Source of the DNA: Pyrrhoderma lamaoense
Taxonomy: Eukaryota; Basidiomycota; Agaricomycetes; Hymenochaetales; Hymenochaetaceae
DNA length: 64,000 nucleotides
NCBI GenBank assembly: GCA_002794735.1
Contig: NBAZ01000004.1
Location: 496,001 to 560,000, forward strand
Direction: 5' to 3'
The notes beneath the pieces are model-generated. The model saw nothing but the letters and a program-made list of their open reading frames with translations. It made no database searches and was not told where the DNA came from. The translations under genes and the position numbers were made by a program. The first letter of the stretch is position 1. Each line of letters opens with the position of its first letter. Of the stretch, positions 26,716 to 37,563 are shown piece by piece.

Positions 26716-27717
26716 ATGGGATCTCTTTGGATTATCAGGATCATCGTCTTGTGTAAGTGCTTGTGAAACCCGCTTTCTTCGATGAAACGTTGCTCACGAT
26801 CGTATAGTCTCTTCCCTAGTTTTTTCTACGATTGTAGTCGGTCTATCAATCAACTACTTGGTTCAGTTTGAACCTATAAGCTTTGAAGGACTAACGACTA
26901 AAATTCCGTCATGGGTATACCTCTCTGTCGTTGTTGCCGGCCTGTCTCTGATACTCCTTATTCCAATGTAAGCCTCGTCTGGTATCATAAGTGCTGGCTG
27001 ATTACTTGAACAATCTCTGGTCTTTAGGGCAGTGGTTGACCTGATCCGGAGAGGAGCTTTGACTTCACTGATTCTTGTGGACTTGATAGTCACTAGTACG
27101 TCCCTTTCATACTCATGAACTCATCATCAGTATTGACTTATGTATCCTCTATCTAGGCGTGCTATCAGTCATCTGGCTTGCAGACGCAGCTCTTGCGACA
27201 GATAAGTCAGATCTTAAGTACCTAAAGCTGTTTGGTTTACCTGCAACATGTTCTGGTTTGGATGAGTTAGTAGGTGCGTCCTCATTTTCTCTTGAGTTCA
27301 ATTAATCATATCCCACCGTACATTGCTAAAATATTATTTCTGACTTTGGTTTTATACAGAGTTTGTGCAAGAGGAGTTAGAAGAAGACTCTGCAAATCTC
27401 AGTGGCCTTGAGGATGTTGATTTTTCAGCATTTGGTTCTCTTTGCCGACAGCACCAAGCCATTCAAGCTATGGCCTTCCTAGCATGGCTATTCCGTATGT
27501 ATATTCCCCAGTCCAAGTTTTTATACTTTACTTAGTCTGTAACTTTGTAGTGATGGGGTACGCCATCGCTCTGCTTGTCTCTGCGCTTGTTGCCAGGGGT
27601 CGGGGAAACACAGAGATTTGGACGTCCACCGTTCGTGATACCAAGTTTCTTGAGCGACGTGAGGCGGACGTACAAATGGGCCAGTATGACGAAGAGCCTA
27701 AGCCTGATAATTATTAA
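26716..27717 (+). CDS. MARVEL-like four-TM membrane protein, copy 2
   Basis: Six exons (26716-26752, 26808-26967, 27028-27095, 27157-27273, 27360-27494, 27551-27717) give 227 residues. Layout as in the upstream copy: WIIRIIVLFSSLVFSTIVVG, then VYLSVVVAGLSLILLIPMAV, DLIRRGALTSLILVDLIVTS and AFLAWLFLMGYAIALLVSAL. Landmarks shared with copy 1 are IRRGA after TM2, CRQHQAIQAMAFLAWL versus CHLYQAIEAFGFINWL before TM4, and WTSTVRDTKF versus WQGTVRDNAF after it. The TM3-TM4 loop is longer and acidic (EFVQEELEEDSANLSGLEDV). Exons 1 (37 nt) and 3 (68 nt) are the same length in both copies. Likely a diverged tandem duplicate. Confidence 0.8.
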
Positions 27718-28045
27718 AAGAGACTTTAGCTATTATTGTTGTTGTACAGCCCGGATATGATCTTTGTTGATACCTCTTTGCATGTATTAAGGGATGGATG
27801 ACTCTTCTCATTTAATGGACATAAATATCAATTGAAAATAATGTTTACGTAACTATATTATTTATATTATTTACACCGCTGTATAATTTCCGATTTTGGT
27901 TGTCGATCCTTGCTATTACATTGGGGATAACTTGAGAATTTGCAATTCCTTTCTCAACTTCTTTTAGACCAGTGTCTTCGAGAACGGTTCATAACCTGCC
28001 AGAGCGGTAGACTACTTTTGTGTGTAGCCCTTCGTACTGGCCAAG
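27718..28045. other. Intergenic, MARVEL copy 2 / ALE1
   Basis: About 330 bases. AT-rich on the left, with a CT-rich leader before the ALE1 start codon. Nothing else seen. Confidence 0.4.
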
Positions 28046-30151
28046 ATGGATGCTATCTTTAGGCCATTAGCAGATTCACTTGGAGCGTCGGTTGATCAAA
28101 TTAAGGTATGTAGCTATCTAGGCTGACAATTATTAACCACGTCATTGACCTTCCCATGGATCTGAATATTTTTTGGTGCTTCTCGCATCTGAAAATCCGT
28201 ATTTTTACCTACTACCATTGTTCGTCTAGTTGATATCATGTTTGCTCATATCGTATCCTCTGGGTAGTGTATTCATACGATTACCAAAAAACCATACTAT
28301 CAAGCATATGTTTAACATCGGGGTAACTATGTTTTACTTGCTTGGAATGCTTAACTTGTGGACCGGTGTTCTCCAACTACTTGGAAGCATCCTCGCTACC
28401 TACTTCATTGCGAAGAGCATGAAGGGACCAAGCATGCCATGGGTTGTATTTGGGTGAGATGACTTGCTCATTATAATGTGTTAAGAAAATTGCCTAATTC
28501 GGTAATTGTTCAGTATTGTGATGGGACACCTTATGATTAAGTGAGTAACTGCCGTTGTATGCACCTCGGTTTACTCATGTCTTTTTTAGTCACATTATCC
28601 GTGCGATTTTCAACTGGAGCTACGAAACCTTTGAAATTACTGGACCGCAAATGGTGTTAACAATGAAACTTACCACTTTTGCTTGGAACGTATACGATGG
28701 ACGTCGTCCAACTGAGGTTTGATAACTTCGACTATTTTCTTTGGACAAGCACTAAATCGCAATTCAAGGAACTTGATAAATGGCAAAGCCAAAAACGTGT
28801 CGTCGAGTTCCCTTCTCTCCTGGCGTTTCTCGGATATTCGTTTGTATCAAGACTTATAAGAAATAAATATTAGCTGATAACTCTATTTAGGTTTTATTAT
28901 CCCGGATTTCTTGTTGGGCCCTATCTTGATTTCGCCTCGTACATGGCTCTTATAGACGAAACTATCTATAAAACAAGTGGAAGTAAGGGCGAGCCATCGA
29001 AGAAAGGACGCCTTATCCCCAAAGGGCGTAAAAGGGTTGCATATAGAAAGATGGTTACCGGCTTAATTTTCCTTGGTCTATTTGTCACGCAAAATGGAAA
29101 CTTCAACTACTCCATCTCTTTGCAAGATTGGTTCACTAAGAAAAGTCTGTTATATCGGTATGTTCCTGATTTTGCGAGCTAATAAGATACATCGTCTTAT
29201 TCTTGTCGTTCAGTATTGCTTTTATCCAAGTCTGTGGATTCTTTGAAAGGACAAAGTACTACGCTATATGGACCCTTACTGAGGTATTGAACAGTATCTG
29301 TGTCCATCTGTGATGCCTTTTACGAGATATTTTTAGGGGGCGAGCATTCTTTCTGGACTGGGCTTCTCTGGGTTTGGTCCAAATGGCGAATCGCTCTGGA
29401 ATGGCGCTGCTAATGTCGACATTGTCAACATAGAACTTGCGCCTAACTTCAAGGTTATGCTTGATTCTTGGAACATGAAGACAAATGAGTGGCTTCGCGA
29501 ATGTATTTATAAACGGGTCACGCCGAAAGGGAAGAAACCTGGGTAAATGGAGTTCATAATTTTCTTCTAGATTACAGGCTGACACCTATCCCCAGATTCA
29601 CAAGCAGCATGGTCACCTTTGGAACCAGTGCATTTTGGGTAAGACAGTTGTTATTCCTACCTAATATATCACTCGTTAAACATGATAATTCTATCATAGC
29701 ATGGCGTTGCCGGAGGTTACTATATTGCTTTCTTCTTTGGAGGCTTTGTTCAAACTTTGGGTCGTCTATGCCGAGCACACCTTCGCCCCTTCTCCTTCCT
29801 GCAAATGCCGGGAAGAACGATCTTGGACCCACAACTTTGGCAAAGAAGGTATACGACATACTCGGTATACTTTCCGCCGTGGCATGCACAAATTATGCCG
29901 CTATGCCTTTCATGCTGCTTGATGTCCGGGCTTCTTTGAAAGGTTGGGCAGCAGTTGGCTGGTACGGACATGTACTCGTATTCGGAGGTCTAGCGTTTTT
30001 CTACCTTGGTGGTTCTCACTACCTCAAAGGTGTACAGAACAGACGTGTCAAGAAATTAGGTGTGAAAGCGACGCCAGGTATAGAGACTCCAAGACCGATG
30101 ATGATACCTCCTGTCGATATCCCTCTTGAAGAGGTCGACAAAAGACTTTGA
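28046..30151 (+). CDS. ALE1: MBOAT lysophospholipid acyltransferase (Ale1 type), one frameshift
   Basis: Ten exons: 28046-28105, 28230-28453, 28514-28540, 28590-28716, 28769-28839, 28891-29157, 29214-29283, 29337-29542, 29596-29638, 29700-30151; 515 residues with one base added. Motifs of the Ale1/LPT1 branch are RAIFNWSYETFEITGPQMVL, WNVYDGRRPTEEL, GYSFYYPGFLVGPYLDF, and the catalytic core SWNMKTNEWLRECIYKRV plus FGTSAFWHGVAGGYY with the active-site His. The very hydrophobic C-terminus ends in a short polar tail. It re-acylates lysophospholipids in the ER (Lands cycle). The break is at 29790-29791 (CCCCTTCTC); one more T gives RPFLLPANAGKNDLGP and restores phase to the TGA. Exon 3 is only 27 nt. 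Confidence 0.93.
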
Positions 30152-30450
30152 ATCGTGGGACTACTTAGACTAGTCATGATTTAGACAGAATATTTCTGTG
30201 GATCTAAAATTACATTTAGGACATATACCAGTGTTGTACTTTTTTGTAGACGACCTTGGATAATTATATCACCTTTTAACTTAGAACCCAAAGCAGGATC
30301 GTGCATATGTTCATGGGTGTATTATTGTATGCATACATGAAAGAGAAGTATAAGGAAATAGATTGCATGACACCCATAGTACATAAAAAGCTGCTAGCCA
30401 GTACTGTACAACACGTCGACCTGACTTCAAAAATTTTGATGAAAAGGTGC

Positions 30451-31238
30451 CTAGACCTTGAAGCCACGAGATTTGCGACGACCACGAGCCCGCTCGAACT
30501 ATATTCAAGCAGAATAAGATTACCGAAGACATGATAAAAATATAGTTTCATACCTTGCGTCCCTTGGAGACGGTATAGGGCTTCTTGTGTTTGTGGGGAC
30601 CCATGCCAAAGTGCTTGACGGCTTCACGGGTGTTCCTCTTGCCACGAAGAAGGATGGTGTTTGTTCCAGTGGGTGCACGGAGTGCAAGCTGGTCAAGGGT
30701 TAAAACTTCACCACCAGCGTTGAGGATGCGTTCCTTGGCTGAACGGGTGATGCGCAAAGCGGCAATGCTGAGTTTAGGTACTTCTTGGAAGCGGACATCA
30801 TCCGTAACAGTACCAACAACAACGATGATCTTAGAGTCGCGGTCTGGAGTAGACTCAGTCTCCTTGGAGATCTTGGAGAGGGAGATAGGGGGGCGGTTGA
30901 TTTTTGAGAGGAATAGCCTCCTGAGGATTACCTGATTAAAGGTGAGTTTATCCAAGTTACTCAACGAAACAATTTAAACACAAACCTTGTTGAAGGAACT
31001 GTCCGTCCTGCGTGCGAGGAATCGGTAAAGCTAGAAGTAGGATATATCAACTGTATGTTCTCTGATACAGAGTATACGAGTTATGCTACATACTTTGACG
31101 AGCAAGAGGAGGTAGGGATCCTCACTCTTGGGGGCCGTACGGTGACCCTTCTTGACGTGGTGCTTGACAATGTCGATACCCTACATAGTTGATATTTATG
31201 AGTATATTTCTCAAGCATACTGGTATCATGCTCACCAT
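30451..31238 (-). CDS. RPL18: 60S ribosomal protein eL18
   Basis: Five exons: 31238-31236, 31180-31094, 31030-30986, 30931-30554, 30498-30451; 186 residues. The protein begins [20 protein letters not shown] and has [41 protein letters not shown] and the end [13 protein letters not shown], all eL18 hallmarks. The start codon stands alone: coding exon 1 is just ATG, followed by a phase-0 intron with a GTGAGC donor, a layout common in fungal ribosomal protein genes. It is a structural protein of the large subunit. No frame problems. Confidence 0.96.
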
Positions 31239-31492
31239 TTTTGAACGTTACGACGGACCTCACGTCTCAAAGAGTGTAGTTTCTCGATAGATGATTACCC
31301 ATGAGAAAATCTTATGTAAACTGTATAGCTGCCCATGATTCTCACGGCTAATTATTTTTCTCTTATATCATAGGAGTAGCTTATATTAAATAATATTTAT
31401 AATTAATTATAAAGTATATGAGATACTTATGGCTACAAATCAAAGTTGCTCACTAGCTATCGTCAGAGCAACAATAACGAACAACACAACTA
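31239..31492. other. Intergenic upstream of RPL18
   Basis: Presumed RPL18 promoter, very AT-rich (TTATATTAAATAATATTTAT near 31381-31400). No named site assigned. Confidence 0.35.
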
Positions 31493-31927
31493 CAGTAGAA
31501 GACTCGAAATGCATAACGTGATTTACATAAAATGCATTAATGCATAAATTTTAGAACGACTATGTCCAGCCAAATTATGCACAAATTGATATCTCATAAT
31601 GCATATTTTTTCCATAGATATGCATTATCATATTGTATTTAAAGTGAAATAGACAAAAAGTTAATTCTCATGACAAAATATTGAAAAAACTTGCCATAGT
31701 AGCATAACATTTTTAAGCTTTTATCAAGCACAAAATGATAATTGCTTCGCAAGTTGTGATAAAAAATATTCAATATAAAAATGCACTAAACGAAAATAAT
31801 AACAATTACAAAACAAGTAGCCATGTCATATGTGTCACACTTATATGTTACATATAATATTGCATAAAATGTCTTAATGCATACGATTTTTCGCGGACCA
31901 ATTTATGCATTTCGAGGTCTTCTACTG
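31493..31927. mobile_element. 435-bp MITE-like element with terminal inverted repeats and TA target site
   Basis: The left end (31493-31516) begins CAGTAGAAGACTCGAAATGC. The right end (31903-31927), read on the minus strand, begins CAGTAGAAGACCTCGAAATG. They are inverted repeats of 24-25 bases with a single one-base gap, and each is flanked outside by TA (31491-31492 and 31928-31929), the target duplication of the Tc1/mariner-pogo superfamily. Subterminal motifs ATAAAATGCATTAATGCATA (about 31527-31546) and ATAAAATGTCTTAATGCATA (about 31864-31883) form a second, direct repeat. The inside is AT-rich and non-coding, so the element is non-autonomous. Confidence 0.85.
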
Positions 31928-32472
31928 TATTAAAAAATCGAGACCTTCCTAACTTGCATTAGTCGTAATCTAATAAAATATACTAGGACTGGCGTTACTA
32001 TTTTCATATTGCCTTTGAATCATTCCTCTAAGGCTTAATCAATAAGCATGCTTATGACTGGATGGGTTTCACAGACTCGTTACAAGCGACAGTTTTAAAT
32101 GTTTTGTGGCAAATAATAATTTGCAGTCATATGCCACATGTATATATTTAGCCGCTACCCGTACGAGACACAAGATAGACAAGAATATCAATCTAAAAGT
32201 CACAACATGGATTGAAATATCGAAAGAAGCGAAAACCAAAAACGTATTGTTTGTCTTGTTTTGACCGCTTCAACTTCAAGAAGGTTAGTATCGCTTTTTG
32301 TGTCTCGTGACAGAGATGAACGGGAATAGCCGAGTCTACATAGGGGAATAAAATGTGCGCCACGCGCGTCAAATGGAGTAAGTGAACTCGTCTTTGTCTT
32401 TAACAGCGATGGTGCGTTCTTATTTTGTACTCACCCCCCATTCCCCACGTCAGCTTGGCTGTATATCATACA
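31928..32472. other. Intergenic between the TIR element and the Tra2-like gene
   Basis: About 545 bases with the presumed promoter and leader of the SR-protein gene. Purine-rich and AT-rich; no coding frame seen. Confidence 0.4.
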
Positions 32473-33514
32473 ATGTCTGAAGATAACCCTTCACAGTACA
32501 ACGACGCCCCGGCACCTGTAGACCCCTACTCTGATGCGTATAATGCGCCTCCCGCCTCTTCAGGTGCTGTTCCACTCGACCCTCGAGAGAGGGAGCCCAT
32601 TCGTCCTCGCGGACGTTCACGTTCCAGAAGTCCCCCGAGAAGACCACCCAGTCCAGACCTGCGCAGGAGATCTCCCCCTCCATCAAGACCAAAACATGCA
32701 CCTGTACTATGTTCCTCGTGTATTATCTAAGATTTTTTTATACTGACTTGGTTTCCGCTGTCAGAACCCAGTACCCTCTAATGTCATCGGTGTGTTTGGA
32801 TTAAGTATTCGTACAACCGAAGAGACACTCGATAAACTCTTTGGTCTTTACGGTGCTGTTGAAAAAGTGACAGTTGTCTATGATCAACGTGTATGTTCAA
32901 AACGAAATAACAATGACTTCAACGCGTGTTGATAGTTTTTCCTCAAGTCTGATAGATCTCGTGGTTTCGGATTCATCAAAATGTCAGCCGTTGAAGAAGC
33001 AACGCGATGCATCCAAGAATTAAATGGCTATGTATGTTATCTCTATCGCATATGCAAGTTATTACACCTAATGCTATCGTAGGAATTGGATGGAAGACGA
33101 ATTCGAGTTGATTATTCCGTCACTGAGCGCCCTCACGCCCCTACCCCTGGTGAATACATGGGCCATCGTCGTGCTCCACGTGAAGATCGTCGTTCATTCC
33201 GTGAACTATACCGCGATCGCGATCGGGACTACAGGCGTTACGATGAACGCGATAGATACGACCGTTATGATAGATACGATAGGTATGACCGTTATTCGGA
33301 CAGAGACCGTGATCGTGATCCATATAGTCGTGAGGGTCGTGAATGGCGTCAACGTAGCCCACCTCCCAGACGCTATAGCCCAGGACCGGATCGCCGTCGC
33401 AGAAGCTACAGCCGTAGTCCTCCTCGTGGAAGTAGCCCGGCAGGAAATCGTATGAGGGACTATGATGTCCATCCACCCCCCTCATCTGGCATCAACGGCA
33501 ATGAACGCTGGTAA
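32473..33514 (+). CDS. Tra2-like SR RNA-binding protein (RRM plus RS domain)
   Basis: Four exons (32473-32703, 32765-32890, 32948-33031, 33083-33514) give 290 residues. The ATG at 32473 ([20 protein letters not shown]) is preferred over the in-frame upstream one. The N-terminal Arg/Ser-Pro region ([19 protein letters not shown]) is followed by one [20 protein letters not shown] (RNP2), SRGFGFIKM (RNP1) and the helix [20 protein letters not shown]. The C-terminus has tandem RYDRYDRYD and RDRDRD repeats, then RS/Pro-rich motifs. RS-RRM-RS order is that of transformer-2 proteins, which regulate alternative splicing in the nucleus. No frame problems. Confidence 0.88.
33259..33320 (+). repeat. Imperfect GATCGTTATGA-like tandem repeat inside the Tra2-like gene
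   Basis: Short degenerate nucleotide repeats of GATACGACCGTTATGATA type encode the RYDRYD block and neighbouring RDRDRD dipeptides. The repeat is coding and keeps frame. Confidence 0.75.
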
Positions 33515-34853
33515 TTAAGATGCAAGGTTGTGGGTCTAAAACACTCCTTTCAGCAAGAGGAAGTGCTCAAGATGCCGAATGGCAGCCAAAGTCTGTAGTG
33601 GTCTGGATCTGTCAATTCCAACCAAGATTCCATCAAAGTTTTTCCAAGTTCTATTTTCCTGTTTGAATTTCTCCTTTTTGCCAGATCGCAAATTAACTCA
33701 CAAAAAATGAAAAATGAAGATTTCTGGAACTCGTACATTATAGCTGAAGAATTGAACGTGTTTGCTCAAGTTTATAGCTTGTCTCTATGCCATCCTTACT
33801 CTCAACCTTATTTTTCTCCAAATACCTGCTTGTTTGCCTGTAATGCCTACCCACTCTTCTTTTACACACCTATTCAATTTTCAAATTTACCTCCGAGGGG
33901 CCCGAAGAGAAGGTTCCAAGAGTATCAAAGTTAGGAAGATGGAAGAAGCAAATCTAGAAATTGAGCCAGCGTCTCTAGGCGCCTAAACGCAAAGAAAAGA
34001 AATAATAAAGAAAATGTATAGCAAGTGATACCAAGTTAAAATCAAACATGAGGTTCAAGGCAGGAACATACTTGACGCACTAGCGGGCCTGAATAGGCAA
34101 GCTCCTTGTATTGAATGTGGCTTCATTCACTCAGTTCCACTGTTATGATTGCACTGCTCACTCGGCAAGGCGATGCTAGGGCAAGGGTTTTTCAGAAGGT
34201 GGAAGAACTCACAGCGTATGACTTGAAAGATCATTGCTTCAATGTACGTGTACATACACAAAGAGGGGTTGATCTGGGCGCCTATCTGTGAATTAGGTTG
34301 AAGAGGTTAGGAATTCTCTAGAAGACAAGAAATTTCGTTTCTCGGTAATTTCTGTGTGATCTGATTAAATGGGCGTCTAACAGGTGATTGCTAGGGCATG
34401 ACGACAAGATACATAATCATGTAGGGAAATATTTGTACTCGTTTTCTGTCACTGTTGTTGTTGCTATCTCTGTCGTTGTTTATTGGAAACTGATGCGGGA
34501 GCTTTCTTTGCATTTTATTCACTTGATTTCGTATTTCAATACTTGTCTTAATTAGTTGTTCCAGATCTAAATATATGTCTCACTTATCTCTAAACTTACA
34601 ATGCTTCATTCCCGACGAACTGAGAAAATTAGATGAACATGCATGACACTGACGTTGTGTCGACGCTAAGAAGAGAAGATAAAAAAAACTTAGATGTGAA
34701 GATTGAAAGAAGTCAAGATGATCGATTGTCTTGCTAACGTTGATTAGTAAGCATAGATCGAGACCCTTTATTTGTCAGAAACTCAAATGTCTCCAACTCT
34801 AAATTTCCTTGCTTCGGCTACACACTGTCGGACCTCCCATCAGCTAGTTAGGT
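33515..34853. other. Intergenic, 1.34 kb
   Basis: The left part is probably the 3' UTR of the Tra2-like gene and the right part the leader of the Grn1-domain gene. Short open frames (33550-33738 minus, 33707-33986 plus) lack protein-like composition. No mobile element seen. Confidence 0.4.
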
Positions 34854-35992
34854 ATGCCTCGTATACGGAAAAGTGAGTGCAATCCTTATATATATATTCT
34901 CTCACATAGCATGATACTCACAAACCGCAAACCATACTCTGTTTTTGGACATACGTTTGATTTTACTCAACTTTTTTTGAAAAAATAAAAAAACCGGGCA
35001 CTGGAATGACGTTGAATGCTACATGATGCTTACATCTGAAATCGTAACATGGCCAACAACGACCCAATAATCAATTATTCCCCGTGTGTTTCTTCCTTGA
35101 TAATATCGTACCCATCTATGTGTACATGATCAGAGACGAGCAAGAGGGGAACGTCCAGTCATAGGGCCAAAGTCCAACATAAGGTCACTGAGAGCAGAAA
35201 GAAAGCTAAGAAGGAGGCAAAGAAGAATACGCAATGGAAGTCAAGTGAGTTGCTTGCTCCATCTTCTTCCCTCTCTTTCCAGTTCCTACTCTTGGTCACA
35301 TCATATCCCCTTCTTATGTTAGGAAATATGCAGAGTGTGCTTTTCACTCCCTTTCTCCTTACCCTTTAGCAAGGACCTTCGTCTTCTTCTCCTTTTCTTC
35401 GTCTTACCTTACTTCATTCTCTTACCGGATGAGAAATACTGACAAATGATCACTCTTCTTTCTTTCAAACCTATCTTCCGTGATTCTGTGGTGATCATCA
35501 TACTTCCCCACAACGTTTATTTATATGCGATCCTCCCACAACTCAAACGGTCCACTATATGTACACACCCTAATGAACAATATCTTTTTGGATTCTCTTG
35601 CTGTCAAAAGAGCAAAAGAAGGACCCTGGTATCCCCAACAACTTTCCGTACAAAGACCGCATATTAGCAGAGATCGCTGAGCAGCGGAGGCAGGTACGAA
35701 GTATATGCATCAATGTCATTTCATAATAGATCACTGACGTTCCTCACTCTAACCAACCTTTTTTTCTCGTCATACTTATACTATATAATGTTGCTTAATT
35801 GTCCGTCGTCATTGGATAATTATTCTTCTATGCATCGTCCGCCATCCACCGCTTTATCACACTCTCCACTGACTTGCCCATCGGCTTACACCTTTCATAC
35901 TGTTACCACAGGAGGAGGAAGAGAAGCAAAAGAGGAAGGAGCAGAGGAAGGCCGAGAAGATGATGAAAAAGAATAACGACGAAGATGCCTAG
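34854..35992 (+). CDS. Small Grn1-domain protein (N-terminal domain of Nug1/GNL3 only)
   Basis: Four exons (34854-34872, 35134-35244, 35611-35693, 35912-35992) give 97 residues. The start MPRIRKKTSKRGTSSHRAKV, then KEAKKNTQWKSKQKKDPGIP and NNFPYKDRILAEIAEQRRQ, is the GN3L/Grn1 domain that opens nucleolar GTPases such as Nug1 and nucleostemin. The protein ends in a Lys/Glu-rich helix at a TAG and has no GTPase domain. The domain is basic and likely directs nucleolar or pre-60S binding. Introns of 261, 366 and 218 nt are far longer than those in the left half of the window. It may be a stand-alone small protein, known in other fungi, or the front part of a longer gene; no G-domain motifs were found downstream. 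Confidence 0.78.
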
Positions 35993-37563
35993 AAAAGCCT
36001 CCTCTTTTTTTCGCTCTTTACCCATTATCTGTCCTTTTCATCCATGTACTACCACTACATTCTCTTGATATCGTTGTTCTAACTAATTTACTATCTTTTC
36101 TGCTTTCTAAAAATGCCCCTTCACTCCTCCTTCGTCTTTACAGTCAAATCATCAGGTACAGAGCGATATGAATGTATCACACATATATAACATATTGCAT
36201 AACAATTATAACTCACGACAATCATTGTCACAATGCTCGATCAGATATCACTCGTAAAACGTATGAGCGAGGAAGGGAAGAAAGGATCTATATATAGTGT
36301 GTATACATCCGATGCTATTCATTAAGATAAGCCAAAAAAAGCGAGTAGAAATGATATAAAAAAAGAGATGACAAAAGCTTGATGATAAAGACTATATAAT
36401 ATGAAAGGATATGTATCCATGAAGATACCAGATAAAAACAAAAAACACTGCCCTTCTCCTCCTCCTTTCTTCTTCCCTTGGGTTTGAACGTGAGTTGGAG
36501 CGATTACATTTATGTTTTTTAGTGGGGAAGTATGATAAATCATTTAGATATGTTGAAAATGCATAAAGTATTTGTAAAAATAAGAAAACGCAAGTGTTAT
36601 CGTATCGTGTCGTATCATAGCTTAGAACAGGTCAACAGAAAAGAGTAAGATAAAATCAGGCGGAAAAATCACTGAAGGAAATTGAGATGAAGGGAGAATA
36701 GAATTTGGGTGTGGAGAACAGACAGAAAACAGGAGGCACTGCAGGGAAAGGGTAGTGTAACGGGTCAACGTATAGAGAAGGAAAGATTCAGTGTATGGTG
36801 ATATGAAGATGATATGAAATACGTTACAGAAGGTAAGGTAGTGTGTAGTAGTGTATTATAAGGTATTAAAGATGTGGATTTGGCGATAAAAATGATGAAG
36901 GGGTAAAGTTAAGTTCAGTAAAAAGATGAAGGCCTATTTTGGGCAATGAATGGGGGGGGGGGGGGGCAGAGAGGAAAGGTGTGTGAGGGAAAAGGAAGGC
37001 GGGGAGAAGAGGCAGTCAGGTGTACGAAGACCGGGGGTGTAAGAGAAAGTGGGTTATAGAGATCAGGGGAAAAGCTAATGATATCGAGGCAGTGTACTAT
37101 GTGATTTATCATGGATATGAAATTGTATGTCAAAACTGACAACCAACAATGAGAAGAGTCTGATATGGAGGTGCGTGTTAGAGTGGGGAGAGAGAGAAAA
37201 GAAGTAAAACACATGCATAAAAAGAGTCCATACCCAAGTATATAGAAGAAGAAAAGTAAAAGATAAAAACAGAGAGGGACAGAGAGAGATAGAAAAAGTC
37301 TAATGAGGGGGAAACTGAGGATATAGAGGGAAATATGATGGATTTTGATACCGGTACCAAAGGGGACGGAAGAGAAAGAGAGGTAGAAATAGTCCGAGTT
37401 TCATGAAACCAATCCATGAATATACAGTGTTCCTTCATACTAACCAGAGTTTCGTTTTTGTACATCATCCACAAACCAAGCAACACAGAGAACACTTCTC
37501 GAGCATTCAGCGTTCCCACACCTTGTCTAGCACCGAGCTCTACAACAACTCAAGTCTATTCGT
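35993..37563. other. Convergent intergenic, 1.57 kb, with a 15-G run
   Basis: Probably the two 3' UTRs of the converging Grn1-domain and MDR genes. It contains a run of 15 G at 36952-36966 and long purine-biased stretches (36640-37400). Minus-strand open frames at 36915-37214 and 37178-37519 reflect this bias, not proteins. Confidence 0.45.

Noticed and set aside
33090..33485. Alternative frames over the last exon of the Tra2-like gene
   Set aside because: The repetitive Arg/Asp codons leave all frames open; only the frame continuing the RRM is supported.
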